Position numbers and translations under genes: made by a program. A DNA stretch of 36,944 nucleotides from a bacterium (GTDB taxonomy: Bacteria; Sysuimicrobiota; Sysuimicrobiia; Sysuimicrobiales; Thermofontiviventaceae), in NCBI GenBank assembly GCA_030550015.1, contig JAUQQG010000106.1, forward strand, positions 1 to 36,944. The letters are read 5' to 3'. Below are positions 16,051 through 24,546 of this stretch, piece by piece (position 1 is the first letter of the stretch; every line of letters begins with the position of its first letter). A model generated the notes under the pieces. It saw only the letters and a list, made by a program, of their open reading frames with translations, did no database searches and was not told the DNA's origin.

Positions 16051-16908
16051 ATGAGCTACCACAACCACCTGCACTACTGCGATGGGTCAGGGACGGCCGT
16101 AGAGTATGCCGAAGCAGCGATTGCAGCTGGTCTTGATTCCCTCGGCCTCTCCTGTCATGCCCCGGTTCCCTTCCCCTCAGAGTGGAACATGTCCCTGGAA
16201 TCCCTCCCGGCCTACTGCGCAGAGGTCCGTGCAGCACAGGAAATGTACCGTGGGAGACTCCAGATCCTGCTTGGTGTGGAGCTGGACTACCTCTCCCTGG
16301 ACCTCGTCCCCCAAAGCACCGCCTTCCAGCAGCATATCTTCTCGCACCATCTTGACTATGTCGTAGCGAGCGTGCACTTCGTCGGGCGTGATCCCTCTGG
16401 GGCCCCCTGGACCATCGATTGGACAGAAGAATCCTTCTCCCACCAGCTGGAAGCGGTCTACCGCGGAGATATCCAGGCACTCGTGGAAGAGTACTACCGC
16501 CACGTCGTGGCCATGGCGGAGGTTGCTCCGCAATGGGGGCTTCCCGTCATCGTCGGACACCTGGACAAGATCAAGATGTGGAACTTCCAAGGCCGCTACT
16601 TCCCCGAGGACGCGCCCTGGTACAAGGCTTCCGTGGAAACGGCACTCCAGGCCATTCGCGAGGCTGGGCTAGTGCTGGAGATCAACACTGCTGGCCTGCG
16701 TACAGAGCACGGGGAGCCTTACCCGGCGCCCTGGATCCTCCGGCGCTCCTCCGAGTTGGGCATCCCCGTGACCATCTCCTCCGATGCGCATACACCCGAC
16801 GATGTCGTAGCCCAGTTTCCTGAGGCTCTCGCACTCTTGCGGGATGTGGGCTACACTAGCGTGGCGGTGCTCGACGGCAGGCACTGGAACCTCAAGCCGT
16901 TACCCTGA
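16051..16908 (+). CDS. hisK: PHP-family histidinol-phosphatase
   Basis: Metal-dependent phosphatase that converts histidinol phosphate to histidinol, the penultimate step of histidine synthesis. The 285-residue protein starts with the PHP motif HNHLHYCDG (4-12). The other metal ligands appear in LLGVELDYL, in ASVHF (about residue 108-112), in VGHLDKIKMW and in the C-terminal SSDAHTPDDV. The length fits HisJ/HisK phosphatases. The frame is open upstream for 180 codons, but those codons overlap fmdB and its promoter and show no homology. The ATG at 16051 has no ribosome site and sits seven bases after a -10 element. No other his genes are in the window. Another PHP phosphoesterase activity cannot be excluded. 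Confidence 0.85.
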   Translation: MSYHNHLHYCDGSGTAVEYAEAAIAAGLDSLGLSCHAPVPFPSEWNMSLESLPAYCAEVRAAQEMYRGRLQILLGVELDYLSLDLVPQSTAFQQHIFSHHLDYVVASVHFVGRDPSGAPWTIDWTEESFSHQLEAVYRGDIQALVEEYYRHVVAMAEVAPQWGLPVIVGHLDKIKMWNFQGRYFPEDAPWYKASVETALQAIREAGLVLEINTAGLRTEHGEPYPAPWILRRSSELGIPVTISSDAHTPDDVVAQFPEALALLRDVGYTSVAVLDGRHWNLKPLP

Positions 16909-16992
16909 AGTCAATCCAGCGGGGAACTTTGGCCATTTCCTGTGAAGGCGGAGGGAATGGGATCGGGTTCATGACCCAGCTTGTAGGACCCG

Positions 16993-17373
16993 CTACGTCG
17001 CTCTGTCCATGCTGGAGTGCGCAGGTGGGCCAATGAGCTCACGCACACGCGCGACGAGCTGAGCGATGGTGAACGGGCGAGTGATGGTCTCATCCAGACC
17101 CAACCTCCGTGCGCGCTCCTGATCCACCATTCCAACTGCTGCAAGGATAGGTGCCTGGACAGCGGCCCGGAGTTGCTCGATTGCGGTATCTGGCTCCTTG
17201 ATGCTTCCAAGGTCGAGAATGATGAGACCTGGTTTCTCCCCGCGGTGGAGGAGAAAGCGCCCGTGGCGCACCGTAGGAACGGCGACGACCTCATACCCCT
17301 CCTCAACGAGCTCGGCCAAGATGAATGCCCGTAGCCGCCGGTCAGGGATGATGAGAAGAATATCAGGACGCAT
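16993..17373 (-). CDS. Degenerate response-regulator receiver-like protein
   Basis: A standalone 126-residue CheY-like domain. The first strand is DILLIIPDRRL, with a single acidic residue (D11) where true receivers carry two. The phosphoacceptor-like D54 lies in LIILDLG. The invariant Lys of the K-P-F motif is replaced by Arg (R99-P-F). Loss of the Lys and one acidic residue suggests a pseudo-receiver that may bind a partner without normal phosphorylation. The ATG at 17373 lies 21 bases after the sialidase-like stop, so it is the last gene of the sugar operon; a small hairpin covers its ribosome-site region. There is no kinase or output domain nearby. Confidence 0.7.
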   Translation of the reverse strand: MRPDILLIIPDRRLRAFILAELVEEGYEVVAVPTVRHGRFLLHRGEKPGLIILDLGSIKEPDTAIEQLRAAVQAPILAAVGMVDQERARRLGLDETITRPFTIAQLVARVRELIGPPAHSSMDRAT

Positions 17374-17376
17374 ACA

Positions 17377-17393
17377 AAGGGGACATTCCCCTT
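17377..17393 (-). other. Hairpin over the ribosome-site region of the receiver-like gene
   Basis: AAGGGGA and TCCCCTT form a perfect 7-bp stem with a 3-base loop on the minus strand, ending three bases before the ATG at 17373. The only purine-rich ribosome-site candidate (AAGGGG) is in the stem, so translation may depend on ribosomes arriving from the upstream gene. Confidence 0.45.
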
Positions 17394-17394
17394 C

Positions 17395-18360
17395 TTAGGG
17401 TTCCACCACAATGTGCCGGATCTCCTTCCGCAGCGCAGTGTAGGCGATATGCACCCTGCCCGCTCCATCGGTCACAATGGCGGGATAGGAGTACTCCCCG
17501 GGCCCCTCCTCGAGGGTGAAGATGTTCCGCCAGGATGCGCCTCCGTCGGTACTCTCCGCTAAGCAAAGCGGATAACGGAGCTCCCACTCCATCGGATCAC
17601 GCCCGAGGTCTGTATCGTTGTAGACCAGCCAGAGGCGCCCATGAGGAAGCCGGACCATATCAATCCCAGAATTCGGGTTCCGCAGGGAAGTCGCCCTCAG
17701 GTTCACCCAGGTCCACCCTCCATCGAAGCTTTCCACCTGCCAGATCCGCCCAACCTTTGTACGCATGAGCATAAGGAGGCGTCCCGGCTCAGGCTCAGCC
17801 AACGTTCCCTGGATCATGGGGACACCGCTCCCTGCACCAATCTGGAGATCGCCGAAACGCCAATGCAAATCGTGACGGGACACATCCAACCTGGCGATCC
17901 CCGCTTGCCAGCGGATCTCATCGTAGATGGGGAGCAAAAGCTCATCCCCAACCCGGATGGGCTTGTTCTTCGTAAGGACACCTTCCCTATCCAGGAGGAT
18001 CATCTCTTCTCCCCAGCTCTCCCCTCCATCCAGAGATACCTTCCCGCACGGCTTTCCTCCGGTACACCATTCTCCCCACACGCGGAAGTACACCAACCAG
18101 ATCGCCCCCGCCCCACCCAGGAAGAGCACAGGGTTCCCGCAAGGATGTCCATCGGCAGGTGCAATCAACGCAGGCGGACCCCAGGCCTCTCCTCCCGCCT
18201 TGAGATGAGCGAGGTAGATCCCTGAGTCCGGCAGCCCTTCACGTGTCCCTCCAAACCACGCTCCCAGAAGATCTCCATTCTCTAAGGGAAGAAGCGTCGC
18301 CCCATGGCAAAAGGCTGTGGGCAATGGGTTTGTCATACGATACCTCGCCACAATGCGCAT
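17395..18360 (-). CDS. Cytoplasmic sialidase-fold (BNR) protein, probable glycoside-active enzyme
   Basis: A 321-residue six-bladed propeller candidate with three Asp-boxes: SLDGGESW (109-116), SFDGGWTW (211-218) and STDGGASW (270-277). The segments NPNSGIDMVRLPHGRL and VYNDTDLGRD are typical of the BNR_2/sialidase_2 family. There is no signal peptide, so it acts in the cytoplasm, presumably on an imported oligosaccharide or glycoside. It is encoded 33 bases after the second sugar permease. Family members include sialidases and other exo-glycosidases or lyases, so substrate cannot be read from the sequence. The ATG at 18360 has GAAGGGAG upstream. Together with the isomerase and kinase it suggests intracellular release of a sugar that is then isomerised and phosphorylated. 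Confidence 0.8.
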   Translation of the reverse strand: MRIVARYRMTNPLPTAFCHGATLLPLENGDLLGAWFGGTREGLPDSGIYLAHLKAGGEAWGPPALIAPADGHPCGNPVLFLGGAGAIWLVYFRVWGEWCTGGKPCGKVSLDGGESWGEEMILLDREGVLTKNKPIRVGDELLLPIYDEIRWQAGIARLDVSRHDLHWRFGDLQIGAGSGVPMIQGTLAEPEPGRLLMLMRTKVGRIWQVESFDGGWTWVNLRATSLRNPNSGIDMVRLPHGRLWLVYNDTDLGRDPMEWELRYPLCLAESTDGGASWRNIFTLEEGPGEYSYPAIVTDGAGRVHIAYTALRKEIRHIVVEP

Positions 18361-18393
18361 CGTCGCTCCCTTCTCGAGAATCCAAAGATAGGC

Positions 18394-19206
18394 TCAGCGA
18401 TACGATGTCATGGTAATCCCGCGGATGATGGACCGCTGGAAGAACAAGTATACAACGAGGGCCGGAAGGGCCGCCAGAGTTGAGCCAGACATCAAGATCC
18501 CATAGTCGATGTCGTAGGCACCCTGGAGGGCGCGAAGCCCTACAGAAAGGGTAAGCATGGTGGGTTTTTGCAAGGCGATCATGGACCAGAAGAACTCATT
18601 CCATGTGAAGATGAACATGTAGATGCTCATGGCCGCGAGCGCTGGACGTGAGAGAGGAAGGATGATGTGCCAGAGAATCCGAAAACTCCCACATCCGTCC
18701 ACCCGCGCGGCGTCGTCCAGCTCCTGCGGGATATTCAGGAAGAACTGGCGCAGCAGGAAGACACCAATGGGCATGGCGGCAATGGGGAGGAAGACGCTTG
18801 GGTAGGTGTTGAGGAGCCCAAGGCGGTTCATCAGGAAGTACAGGGGGGGGACGTTCACTTCTAGCGGGATCAGCAGAGAAGAGAGGAAGGCAAGGAAGAC
18901 AATGTCACGCCCCCACCACCGTAACCGGGCGAAGGCAAACGCCGCCGGGATGGAGACAAGCAAAGAGAGCGCAGTGCTTGAGGTGGAGATGACGACACTG
19001 TTGAAGAACCAGCGCAGGAACGGCCATCGCTCCAGCACCACTCGGATGTGCTCAAGGGTCAGCCGGCGCGGGATCCAGGTTGGAGGAAGGGCAAAGATCT
19101 CGGGCGTGGGCTTGATGGCAGTGGAGACCATCCAGACCACAGGCAGGATCCACAGGGTTGCGAGGAGCGTTAATCCTAAACCATAGAGGAAGCGTCGCAC
19201 ACTCAT
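18394..19206 (-). CDS. ABC sugar transporter permease (MalG-type)
   Basis: A 270-residue inner-membrane permease of the carbohydrate CUT1 group with six helices. The EAA loop DDAARVDGCGSFRILWHIIL (about 175-194) is where the ATPase docks. It pairs with the MalF-type permease upstream, overlapping it by 4 bases (ATGA). The chosen ATG at 19206 is part of that overlap. Substrate specificity is set by the binding protein and is unknown; context points to a pentose, deoxyhexose or an oligosaccharide containing one. Confidence 0.92.
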   Translation of the reverse strand: MSVRRFLYGLGLTLLATLWILPVVWMVSTAIKPTPEIFALPPTWIPRRLTLEHIRVVLERWPFLRWFFNSVVISTSSTALSLLVSIPAAFAFARLRWWGRDIVFLAFLSSLLIPLEVNVPPLYFLMNRLGLLNTYPSVFLPIAAMPIGVFLLRQFFLNIPQELDDAARVDGCGSFRILWHIILPLSRPALAAMSIYMFIFTWNEFFWSMIALQKPTMLTLSVGLRALQGAYDIDYGILMSGSTLAALPALVVYLFFQRSIIRGITMTSYR

Positions 19207-20099
19207 AGCTCTGTGCCGTACCCCAGCCAGCGGAAGGAAAGAAGGGTCAAAACCAGCATGATGACGAACAGGACGACGCCCACAGCGGCCGCCTGGCCCA
19301 TCTCCAGGTAATCGAATCCGATCCGGTACATGTAGAGAGCCAGGACCTCCGAGGCCCTCCCGGGACCTCCCTGGGTCATGATGAGCACCTGACCGAAAGC
19401 GGTGAACCCTGAAATCGTGGTAAGGACAACTGCGAAGAGGATCGCTGGACGCAGGAGAGGGAGCGTAATGGCAAAGATCAGTGTATACCAGCGCGCGCCA
19501 TCGATCTGTGCAGCCTCATACAGCTCAACTGGGATGTCCTCCAGGGCAGCACGAAACAGGACCATGCGATAGCCCACGAGCCACCAGGTGGTGGCGAAGG
19601 CGATCGCCGGGATGGCCCAGCGCGGCTCGTTCAGGAACACGGGGAGGTGCACTCCCATCTGCTTCGCAGTGATACGCACGATCCCGAAATCGGGATCAAA
19701 CAACCAACGCCACACCAACCCCACAATCGAGACGGTGAGCAGGTAAGGAAAGAACAGGGCTGCCTCGACGACCCGCACCCAACGCATGCGCTGAGCACCG
19801 TACACGAGGAGGGCGAAGACGAGGCCAAGGGAAACAATGAGCGGGACCGCCAGGGAGGCGAACTCGAATGTGTTCCCTAGCGCCTCCCAGAAGCGCGGAT
19901 CCCGGAGTAACCGCAGGTAGTTCTCCGCTCCAACGAAAGTCGTAGAGCCAAAGGGATCCCAGTGAGACAGGCTGATCAAGATCCCGTAGAGGACAGGACC
20001 GACACGAAAGAGCGTCCACAGCGCGAGGAAGGGGAGGATGAATGCCACCACCTCCCCTCCTCGCTTGACTCGCCGACTCCACTGCTTCCCAGCCACCAT
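19203..20099 (-). CDS. ABC sugar transporter permease (MalF-type)
   Basis: A 298-residue inner-membrane permease of the CUT1 group. It has six helices and an EAA loop, YEAAQIDGARWYTLIFAITL, near residues 194-213. The ATG at 20099 lies 26 bases after the binding-protein stop, with AAGGCAG just upstream. Its stop overlaps the MalG-type start. No ATPase gene is present in the operon; CUT1 systems often share one MsmK/MalK-type ATPase encoded elsewhere. Confidence 0.92.
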   Translation of the reverse strand: MVAGKQWSRRVKRGGEVVAFILPFLALWTLFRVGPVLYGILISLSHWDPFGSTTFVGAENYLRLLRDPRFWEALGNTFEFASLAVPLIVSLGLVFALLVYGAQRMRWVRVVEAALFFPYLLTVSIVGLVWRWLFDPDFGIVRITAKQMGVHLPVFLNEPRWAIPAIAFATTWWLVGYRMVLFRAALEDIPVELYEAAQIDGARWYTLIFAITLPLLRPAILFAVVLTTISGFTAFGQVLIMTQGGPGRASEVLALYMYRIGFDYLEMGQAAAVGVVLFVIMLVLTLLSFRWLGYGTEL

Positions 20100-20125
20100 C
20101 TGCCTTGAGAATCCCCAAAGAACGG

Positions 20126-21436
20126 TCAGGAAGCCAGGACTCGGTTTACCTCAGCTTCAGCCCGGCTGAGAGCCTCCTTAGGGGTCAGCCGGCCATTGTA
20201 GGCCTCCTGGATGAATGGCTCAATGGCAGCATGGATCCTCGGAGCTTTCTCATGGATCAACGGGTAATGAAGCCACCCACGCTTTGCCATGTCCGCAAAC
20301 TTCCGCAGCGCGATCTTCCAGGTGTCCGACTCCGTAAGAGCTTTGCTCCGTTGAGCAGGCAGGTATGCGGGAATATGTCCCCCATAGATGCCCCACATGT
20401 CGGAATGCTCATTGATCCATTTGATCGTCTTGATTGCCAGGATCAGCATCTCATCAGGTACCCTGGCGGGTTGCCGTGGGATTACCAGGTTATGGCTATC
20501 GCCCCAGGTGACCGGCTTCTGGAAGAACTTCGGCATATAGTGGAAGCCAAAGTTCACGCCACTTGCCTTTGCCGTGGGGAAGTACCAGTTTCCCGCTAGA
20601 AGCATCCCGAGCTGGCCCGCGGCGAACTGCTTGAATCCATCGGTTCCAGGCTGGTTCCAGCCACGCTTATGGATCATGCTCACCAGGTAATCGAGGGCCT
20701 GCAGGCCTCGCTCGTCATTGAACGCAGCACGCTTTCCATCCGGCGTGAGCAGTTCGCCTCCTTGCCCCCAGAAGAGGATCTCCCAGGCCCTCCGGATTTT
20801 CCGAGGGAGGGCGTCCTCGGCGGGGTGGAAGGCGAACTTTCCAGTCTTCGCCTTGATGGCGTCTGCCGCCCGCTCGAATTCCTCCCGGGTCTCCGGCGGC
20901 TTCTCTGGATCAAGACCGGCCTGGCGAAAGAGGTCCTTGTTGTACCACAACCCCCACATGTGGGTATCCAACGGGACGAGGTAGCGCCGGTCCCTATAGA
21001 CTCCAGCATCCCAGACAGATTTCACGTAGTTTTCCCCACGGATCCCAGCGATGGCAAGAAGGTTGCCCGCACGGGATTCCTCCAGAGGAGTCAAGGCACG
21101 GTAGACATCCAGGATACGGCTCGTGTGGCAGATCCCGATATGTGGCGGGTTCCCTGCCGCCACGGAAGCGAAAAGCTGGGCATAATACTCTGCCCACTGC
21201 CCTTGGGTGAGACTGATCTGGACGTTCTTATGCTGTTCGTTGAACAGCTTGACGATGCGCTCCATGGCTTGAGCGTCCCCGCTGTGGAAAAGGGTGTTGA
21301 ATTCAAGCACCCGAACCTGTGCGAAAGCCTTGAGGGGAAGTCCTGCCTCTACTGCCGCAGCAAGAGTTGCGAGACCCAGAAGACGCAGGAACTCTCTCCG
21401 CCCGTACTTCCCATCAAGAACACTCCACCCTTCCAT
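20126..21436 (-). CDS. Tat-exported ABC sugar-binding protein
   Basis: A 436-residue extracellular solute-binding protein, family 1. The N-terminus has a twin-arginine signal, GRREFLRLLGLATLAAAVE (12-30), so it should be exported folded by the Tat system. The mature part has the usual family 1 segments, such as NEQHKNVQI, the Gln/Trp-rich strand GQWAEYYAQL, and WYNKDLFRQAGLDPEKPPET. It captures the operon's substrate for the two permeases. The ATG at 21436 has AAAGGAGGGAG upstream and lies 27 bases after the kinase stop. Tat export is unusual though not unknown for this family and may relate to folding at high temperature. Confidence 0.9.
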   Translation of the reverse strand: MEGWSVLDGKYGRREFLRLLGLATLAAAVEAGLPLKAFAQVRVLEFNTLFHSGDAQAMERIVKLFNEQHKNVQISLTQGQWAEYYAQLFASVAAGNPPHIGICHTSRILDVYRALTPLEESRAGNLLAIAGIRGENYVKSVWDAGVYRDRRYLVPLDTHMWGLWYNKDLFRQAGLDPEKPPETREEFERAADAIKAKTGKFAFHPAEDALPRKIRRAWEILFWGQGGELLTPDGKRAAFNDERGLQALDYLVSMIHKRGWNQPGTDGFKQFAAGQLGMLLAGNWYFPTAKASGVNFGFHYMPKFFQKPVTWGDSHNLVIPRQPARVPDEMLILAIKTIKWINEHSDMWGIYGGHIPAYLPAQRSKALTESDTWKIALRKFADMAKRGWLHYPLIHEKAPRIHAAIEPFIQEAYNGRLTPKEALSRAEAEVNRVLAS

Positions 21437-21463
21437 GGTTCTCCCTCCTTTTGAAACATGGTT

Positions 21464-23071
21464 CTAGGAAAGTACGCGTAGTTGCCGCAGCTTCCTCATG
21501 ACATCGCTGGTCCCACCCCCAAAATACTCGGCGAGTCTCCTATACTCTGCGTAGAGCGCATCGTAAACTGGGACGTGCTCCTGGATGGGCCGGTATACCG
21601 TCTCTTTCCTTGACCCCATCCGCTTCGCAGCCTCGTGCACACTCCCATAAATCTCCGCCGCAGCCGCCGCATAGATCGCTGCGCCCGTGGCGGAAGCGTG
21701 AAGAACGTTCGCGTCGACAACATCCCTCCCCGTTACATCTGCCATGATCTGGAGCAGCAGCTTATTGCGCTCCGCAACACCCCCGCACACGCGGATCTCC
21801 TCCACCGACAGGCCTCCTGCTTCAAAGGTCTCAATGACCCTGCGCGTCCCAAAAGCGGCCGCTTCCAAAAGAGCGCGATAGATGTGGGGAGGCTCTGTCG
21901 TGAGGGTCAGGCCGATGATCATCCCCGAGAGGGATGCGTCCACATAAGGGGTGCGGCAACCGTTCCACCAGTCCAGCGCCAGAAGCCCAGATTCCCCTGG
22001 TTTGAGCCTAGCAGCCTCCCGTGTAAGCTTCTGAAATGCTGCTTCTTCCCCGCCATACATGGATGCGGCGTGGGTTCTCACGTACCACTCGAAGATGTCT
22101 CCGAATGAGACTTGCCCCGCTTCATACCCGTAGAAACCGGGGAGGATGCCATCTTCCACTACCCCCGAGATCCCTGGGATCGCCAGATACTTTTCGCTCA
22201 AGAGGAGGTGGCACGCAGACGTCCCCAGAATAGCAACGAGGACACCTGGCTCCGTCACCCCGACGGCTGGGACAGAGGCATGGGCATCGATCACAGCCGT
22301 GGCCACAGTCGTCCCTTCACGGAGGCCTGTCCGGTTCGCCCATGCAGAGACCAATCCCCCGGCACGGGAGCCCAGAGGATGAGGAGGAGAGAGCTTCGCT
22401 AACACCTGCGGGAGATTGGGATGGAGCTGGGCGAGGAACGCAGCCTCGGGATAGCCCCTCCCCTTCTGCCAGTGCGCCTTGTACCCTGCCTGACAGATGC
22501 TCCGCACCTCCTGTCCTGTGAGTTGCCAAACGATCCAGTCACCGCCCTCGATCAGCCGATCCGCAGCATGGAAGATATCCGGAGCTTCCTCCAAGATTTG
22601 CCAGGCCTTGGCCCACAGCCATTCCGAGGAGGTCTTCCCACCATAATATGCCAGAAGGTCCCATCCGGAAGCGTTGATGCGATCCGCATACTTCTGTGCT
22701 GCGTGGTGCTTCCACAGCATAGGCCAGGCATGGGGGCGTGCGTGAAATTCCTCCAGGAGACACAGGGGTCTCCCTTCTGAAGTCGTGGGCAGGAGCGTAC
22801 ACGACGTGAAGTCTATGCCGATCCCGAGGATCCGGTCTGGCTGTGCTGCACGCGTCATCTGTTGGAGGAGCTCTTCCAGCGAATCCACCCAATCCTGCGG
22901 GTGCTGCAGGGCCCAGTCTTGGGGGAGAGAAGTCCCGTCCGGAAGGGAACGCTCAAGGACTCCGTGGCGGTAGCGGGATACTGCGGTCGTCACCTGCTCG
23001 CCACTTTCTGTGTCCATGAGGACAGCCCTGGCCGATTCTGTACCGAAGTCAATGCCGATGGTATATGCCAT
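21464..23071 (-). CDS. araB: FGGY-family carbohydrate kinase, ribulokinase-like
   Basis: Predicted to phosphorylate a ketose, most likely L-ribulose to L-ribulose-5-phosphate, with ATP. The 535-residue length and the opening MAYTIGIDFGTESARAVL closely resemble ribulokinases of the Bacillus AraB type. The catalytic Asp is in VIDAHASVPAVG, the ATP-binding segments are AILGTSACHLLL and GGVAERNKLLLQ, and GIDFTSCTLLP is conserved. The ATG at 23071 lies 10 bases after the isomerase stop. The partner isomerase is FucI-type rather than AraA-type, so the natural substrate may be L-ribulose, L-fuculose or another ketose. The kinase family is firm; the symbol is tentative. Confidence 0.85.
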   Translation of the reverse strand: MAYTIGIDFGTESARAVLMDTESGEQVTTAVSRYRHGVLERSLPDGTSLPQDWALQHPQDWVDSLEELLQQMTRAAQPDRILGIGIDFTSCTLLPTTSEGRPLCLLEEFHARPHAWPMLWKHHAAQKYADRINASGWDLLAYYGGKTSSEWLWAKAWQILEEAPDIFHAADRLIEGGDWIVWQLTGQEVRSICQAGYKAHWQKGRGYPEAAFLAQLHPNLPQVLAKLSPPHPLGSRAGGLVSAWANRTGLREGTTVATAVIDAHASVPAVGVTEPGVLVAILGTSACHLLLSEKYLAIPGISGVVEDGILPGFYGYEAGQVSFGDIFEWYVRTHAASMYGGEEAAFQKLTREAARLKPGESGLLALDWWNGCRTPYVDASLSGMIIGLTLTTEPPHIYRALLEAAAFGTRRVIETFEAGGLSVEEIRVCGGVAERNKLLLQIMADVTGRDVVDANVLHASATGAAIYAAAAAEIYGSVHEAAKRMGSRKETVYRPIQEHVPVYDALYAEYRRLAEYFGGGTSDVMRKLRQLRVLS

Positions 23072-23081
23072 GGTCCCACGC

Positions 23082-24497
23082 TCAGGCAAACACCCGAGCC
23101 TCGATGCCGAGGATCTTGCACACCCAGAGAAGTTCCTGCACCCAGTTGCCGTACACGCCATGGATGTGGTTGCTGTCGTATTCGGCCAGGAACTCCTCCG
23201 GGGTAACTCTGAAGCGGGCAAAGGCATGGGGCCACTCCTTCGTGGTAGCCTCCGCTTTCTTCCAAGCGACCTCTTCGGGAAACTCCACAAACTCCGCGGG
23301 AAGGATGGCCATCCAGTAGCGCCCTTGCCTGCGCGAGAGCCGTGCCAGGGTTACCTCTCCGGGCGCGGCGATGTGGGCGACCGAAGCCCCACCAGCTGGA
23401 AAGTAGAGGATCGCGGGGAAAAGCTGAACCTTGGGAAGGTTCACCTGAGGGTCAAAGGATTTTCCGGCAAAGTATGTGGCATGCTGGCCCGAGTTGCAAA
23501 GGTCCCACACATCGTCTGCTGCATCGTAGTGGCGGACGTCGGCGAACAGGACAGGGGTCCCCGCGAGGTGCTTGAAGATCTCCATGGTCAAGGCACCATC
23601 CATATCCGCCTCCGTGGCACAGATGATGGGATCGTGTGGGCCCTCCCAGTCATAAGGGTCGTTCAGGAATGCCTCAGCGATGTCCATGGTGCAGAAGTGG
23701 TTCGTCAATTCCGGCTGCCCTTTGATCCCGCAGAAGTCCAGGCGCCATTCGTCGATGATCTCTCGGACGGCGTGATAAGAACGGATCTGGCGCTTGAGGA
23801 GTTCAGGAGTGAGTTTGTCCCCGTCATAGTGGATTTTGCCTACATTCCGCTCGAGCCAGGCAAAAGCAGCCTCAACACGATCCGCAGGCACATGCTCACT
23901 CCGCCGGACGATCTCGAACTGGTCGATGTGCTCGATGTCGATCCCAAACTGGCGCCGCCACTGGTCAAGTGGGGCTTGGGCTGTGTACATCCCCATGGAC
24001 CTCCCCCCGATGAGGCCATAGGTCTCTCCCTTGAGTCGATGCACAGCCACCGCGGCGCGGAGGAATTGAAGGACTCGCGAAAACACCTGGGCATCGCGGA
24101 TATCCCCGCTCACACGTGCATGGAAAACCCCCACCTGGTCCAGGGCTCCCGCGCTCGCCAGCATGCCCACAAGACCAGGGTAGCGGGGGTTTATGTTGCT
24201 GAACAAGAGGAATGGACCAGGGGCGAATTGCGCAGCGATCGCTGGGAAGTGGGGGAAGCTCCAGATGGCGAAGTTGAAGATCGTTGCCTCTACACCCTCT
24301 GCCGCAAGATAGCGCGCCTCGCTCTTCGCAAGGTCAGTGGTCCACACGATCTCTCTTCCGCAAACCACTTCCCATCCCGCCTCGCGGAGCCTCTGGGCCA
24401 ATGCCTCCTGAAAACCACGGGTAAGCGGCAACAATTCCTCGTGGACGTGGCGCCTGCCATCGGAGAAGGTTAAGATCCCGACCTTGGGTGCCCTCAC
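23082..24497 (-). CDS. FucI/AraA-superfamily aldose-ketose isomerase
   Basis: Mn2+-dependent isomerase of the L-fucose isomerase type, 471 residues, converting an aldose to its ketose in the cytoplasm. The metal site is visible: E296 in CATEADMDG, D320 in LFADVRH and the C-terminal His of SNHIHGVYG (H444 or H446), matching the Glu/Asp/His of FucI. The N-terminal domain has the phosphate-free sugar-binding fold start VGILTFSDGRRHVHEE. It is the first gene of the operon, 10 bases before the kinase. The GTG at 24497 has GGGAGG seven bases upstream; the open frame continues into the promoter region and is not coding there. Substrate may be L-arabinose, L-fucose, D-arabinose or a related sugar. 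Confidence 0.85.
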   Translation of the reverse strand: MRAPKVGILTFSDGRRHVHEELLPLTRGFQEALAQRLREAGWEVVCGREIVWTTDLAKSEARYLAAEGVEATIFNFAIWSFPHFPAIAAQFAPGPFLLFSNINPRYPGLVGMLASAGALDQVGVFHARVSGDIRDAQVFSRVLQFLRAAVAVHRLKGETYGLIGGRSMGMYTAQAPLDQWRRQFGIDIEHIDQFEIVRRSEHVPADRVEAAFAWLERNVGKIHYDGDKLTPELLKRQIRSYHAVREIIDEWRLDFCGIKGQPELTNHFCTMDIAEAFLNDPYDWEGPHDPIICATEADMDGALTMEIFKHLAGTPVLFADVRHYDAADDVWDLCNSGQHATYFAGKSFDPQVNLPKVQLFPAILYFPAGGASVAHIAAPGEVTLARLSRRQGRYWMAILPAEFVEFPEEVAWKKAEATTKEWPHAFARFRVTPEEFLAEYDSNHIHGVYGNWVQELLWVCKILGIEARVFA

Positions 24498-24546
24498 CTG
24501 CTGCCCTCCCTTTGGTTCCCCAGAAACAACCCTTCCCTGGGGGAAT

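Noticed and set aside
16909-17010. Possible tRNA-like sequence at the end of the receiver gene (GGGTTCATGACCC arm).
   Set aside because: The T-loop lacks the required TTCRA pattern and no acceptor or anticodon stem can be folded.
23010-24473. A long open frame on the plus strand opposite the isomerase gene, and similar long antisense frames elsewhere.
   Set aside because: They are by-products of high GC content; the translations show no domain pattern, while the opposite strand encodes clear enzymes.
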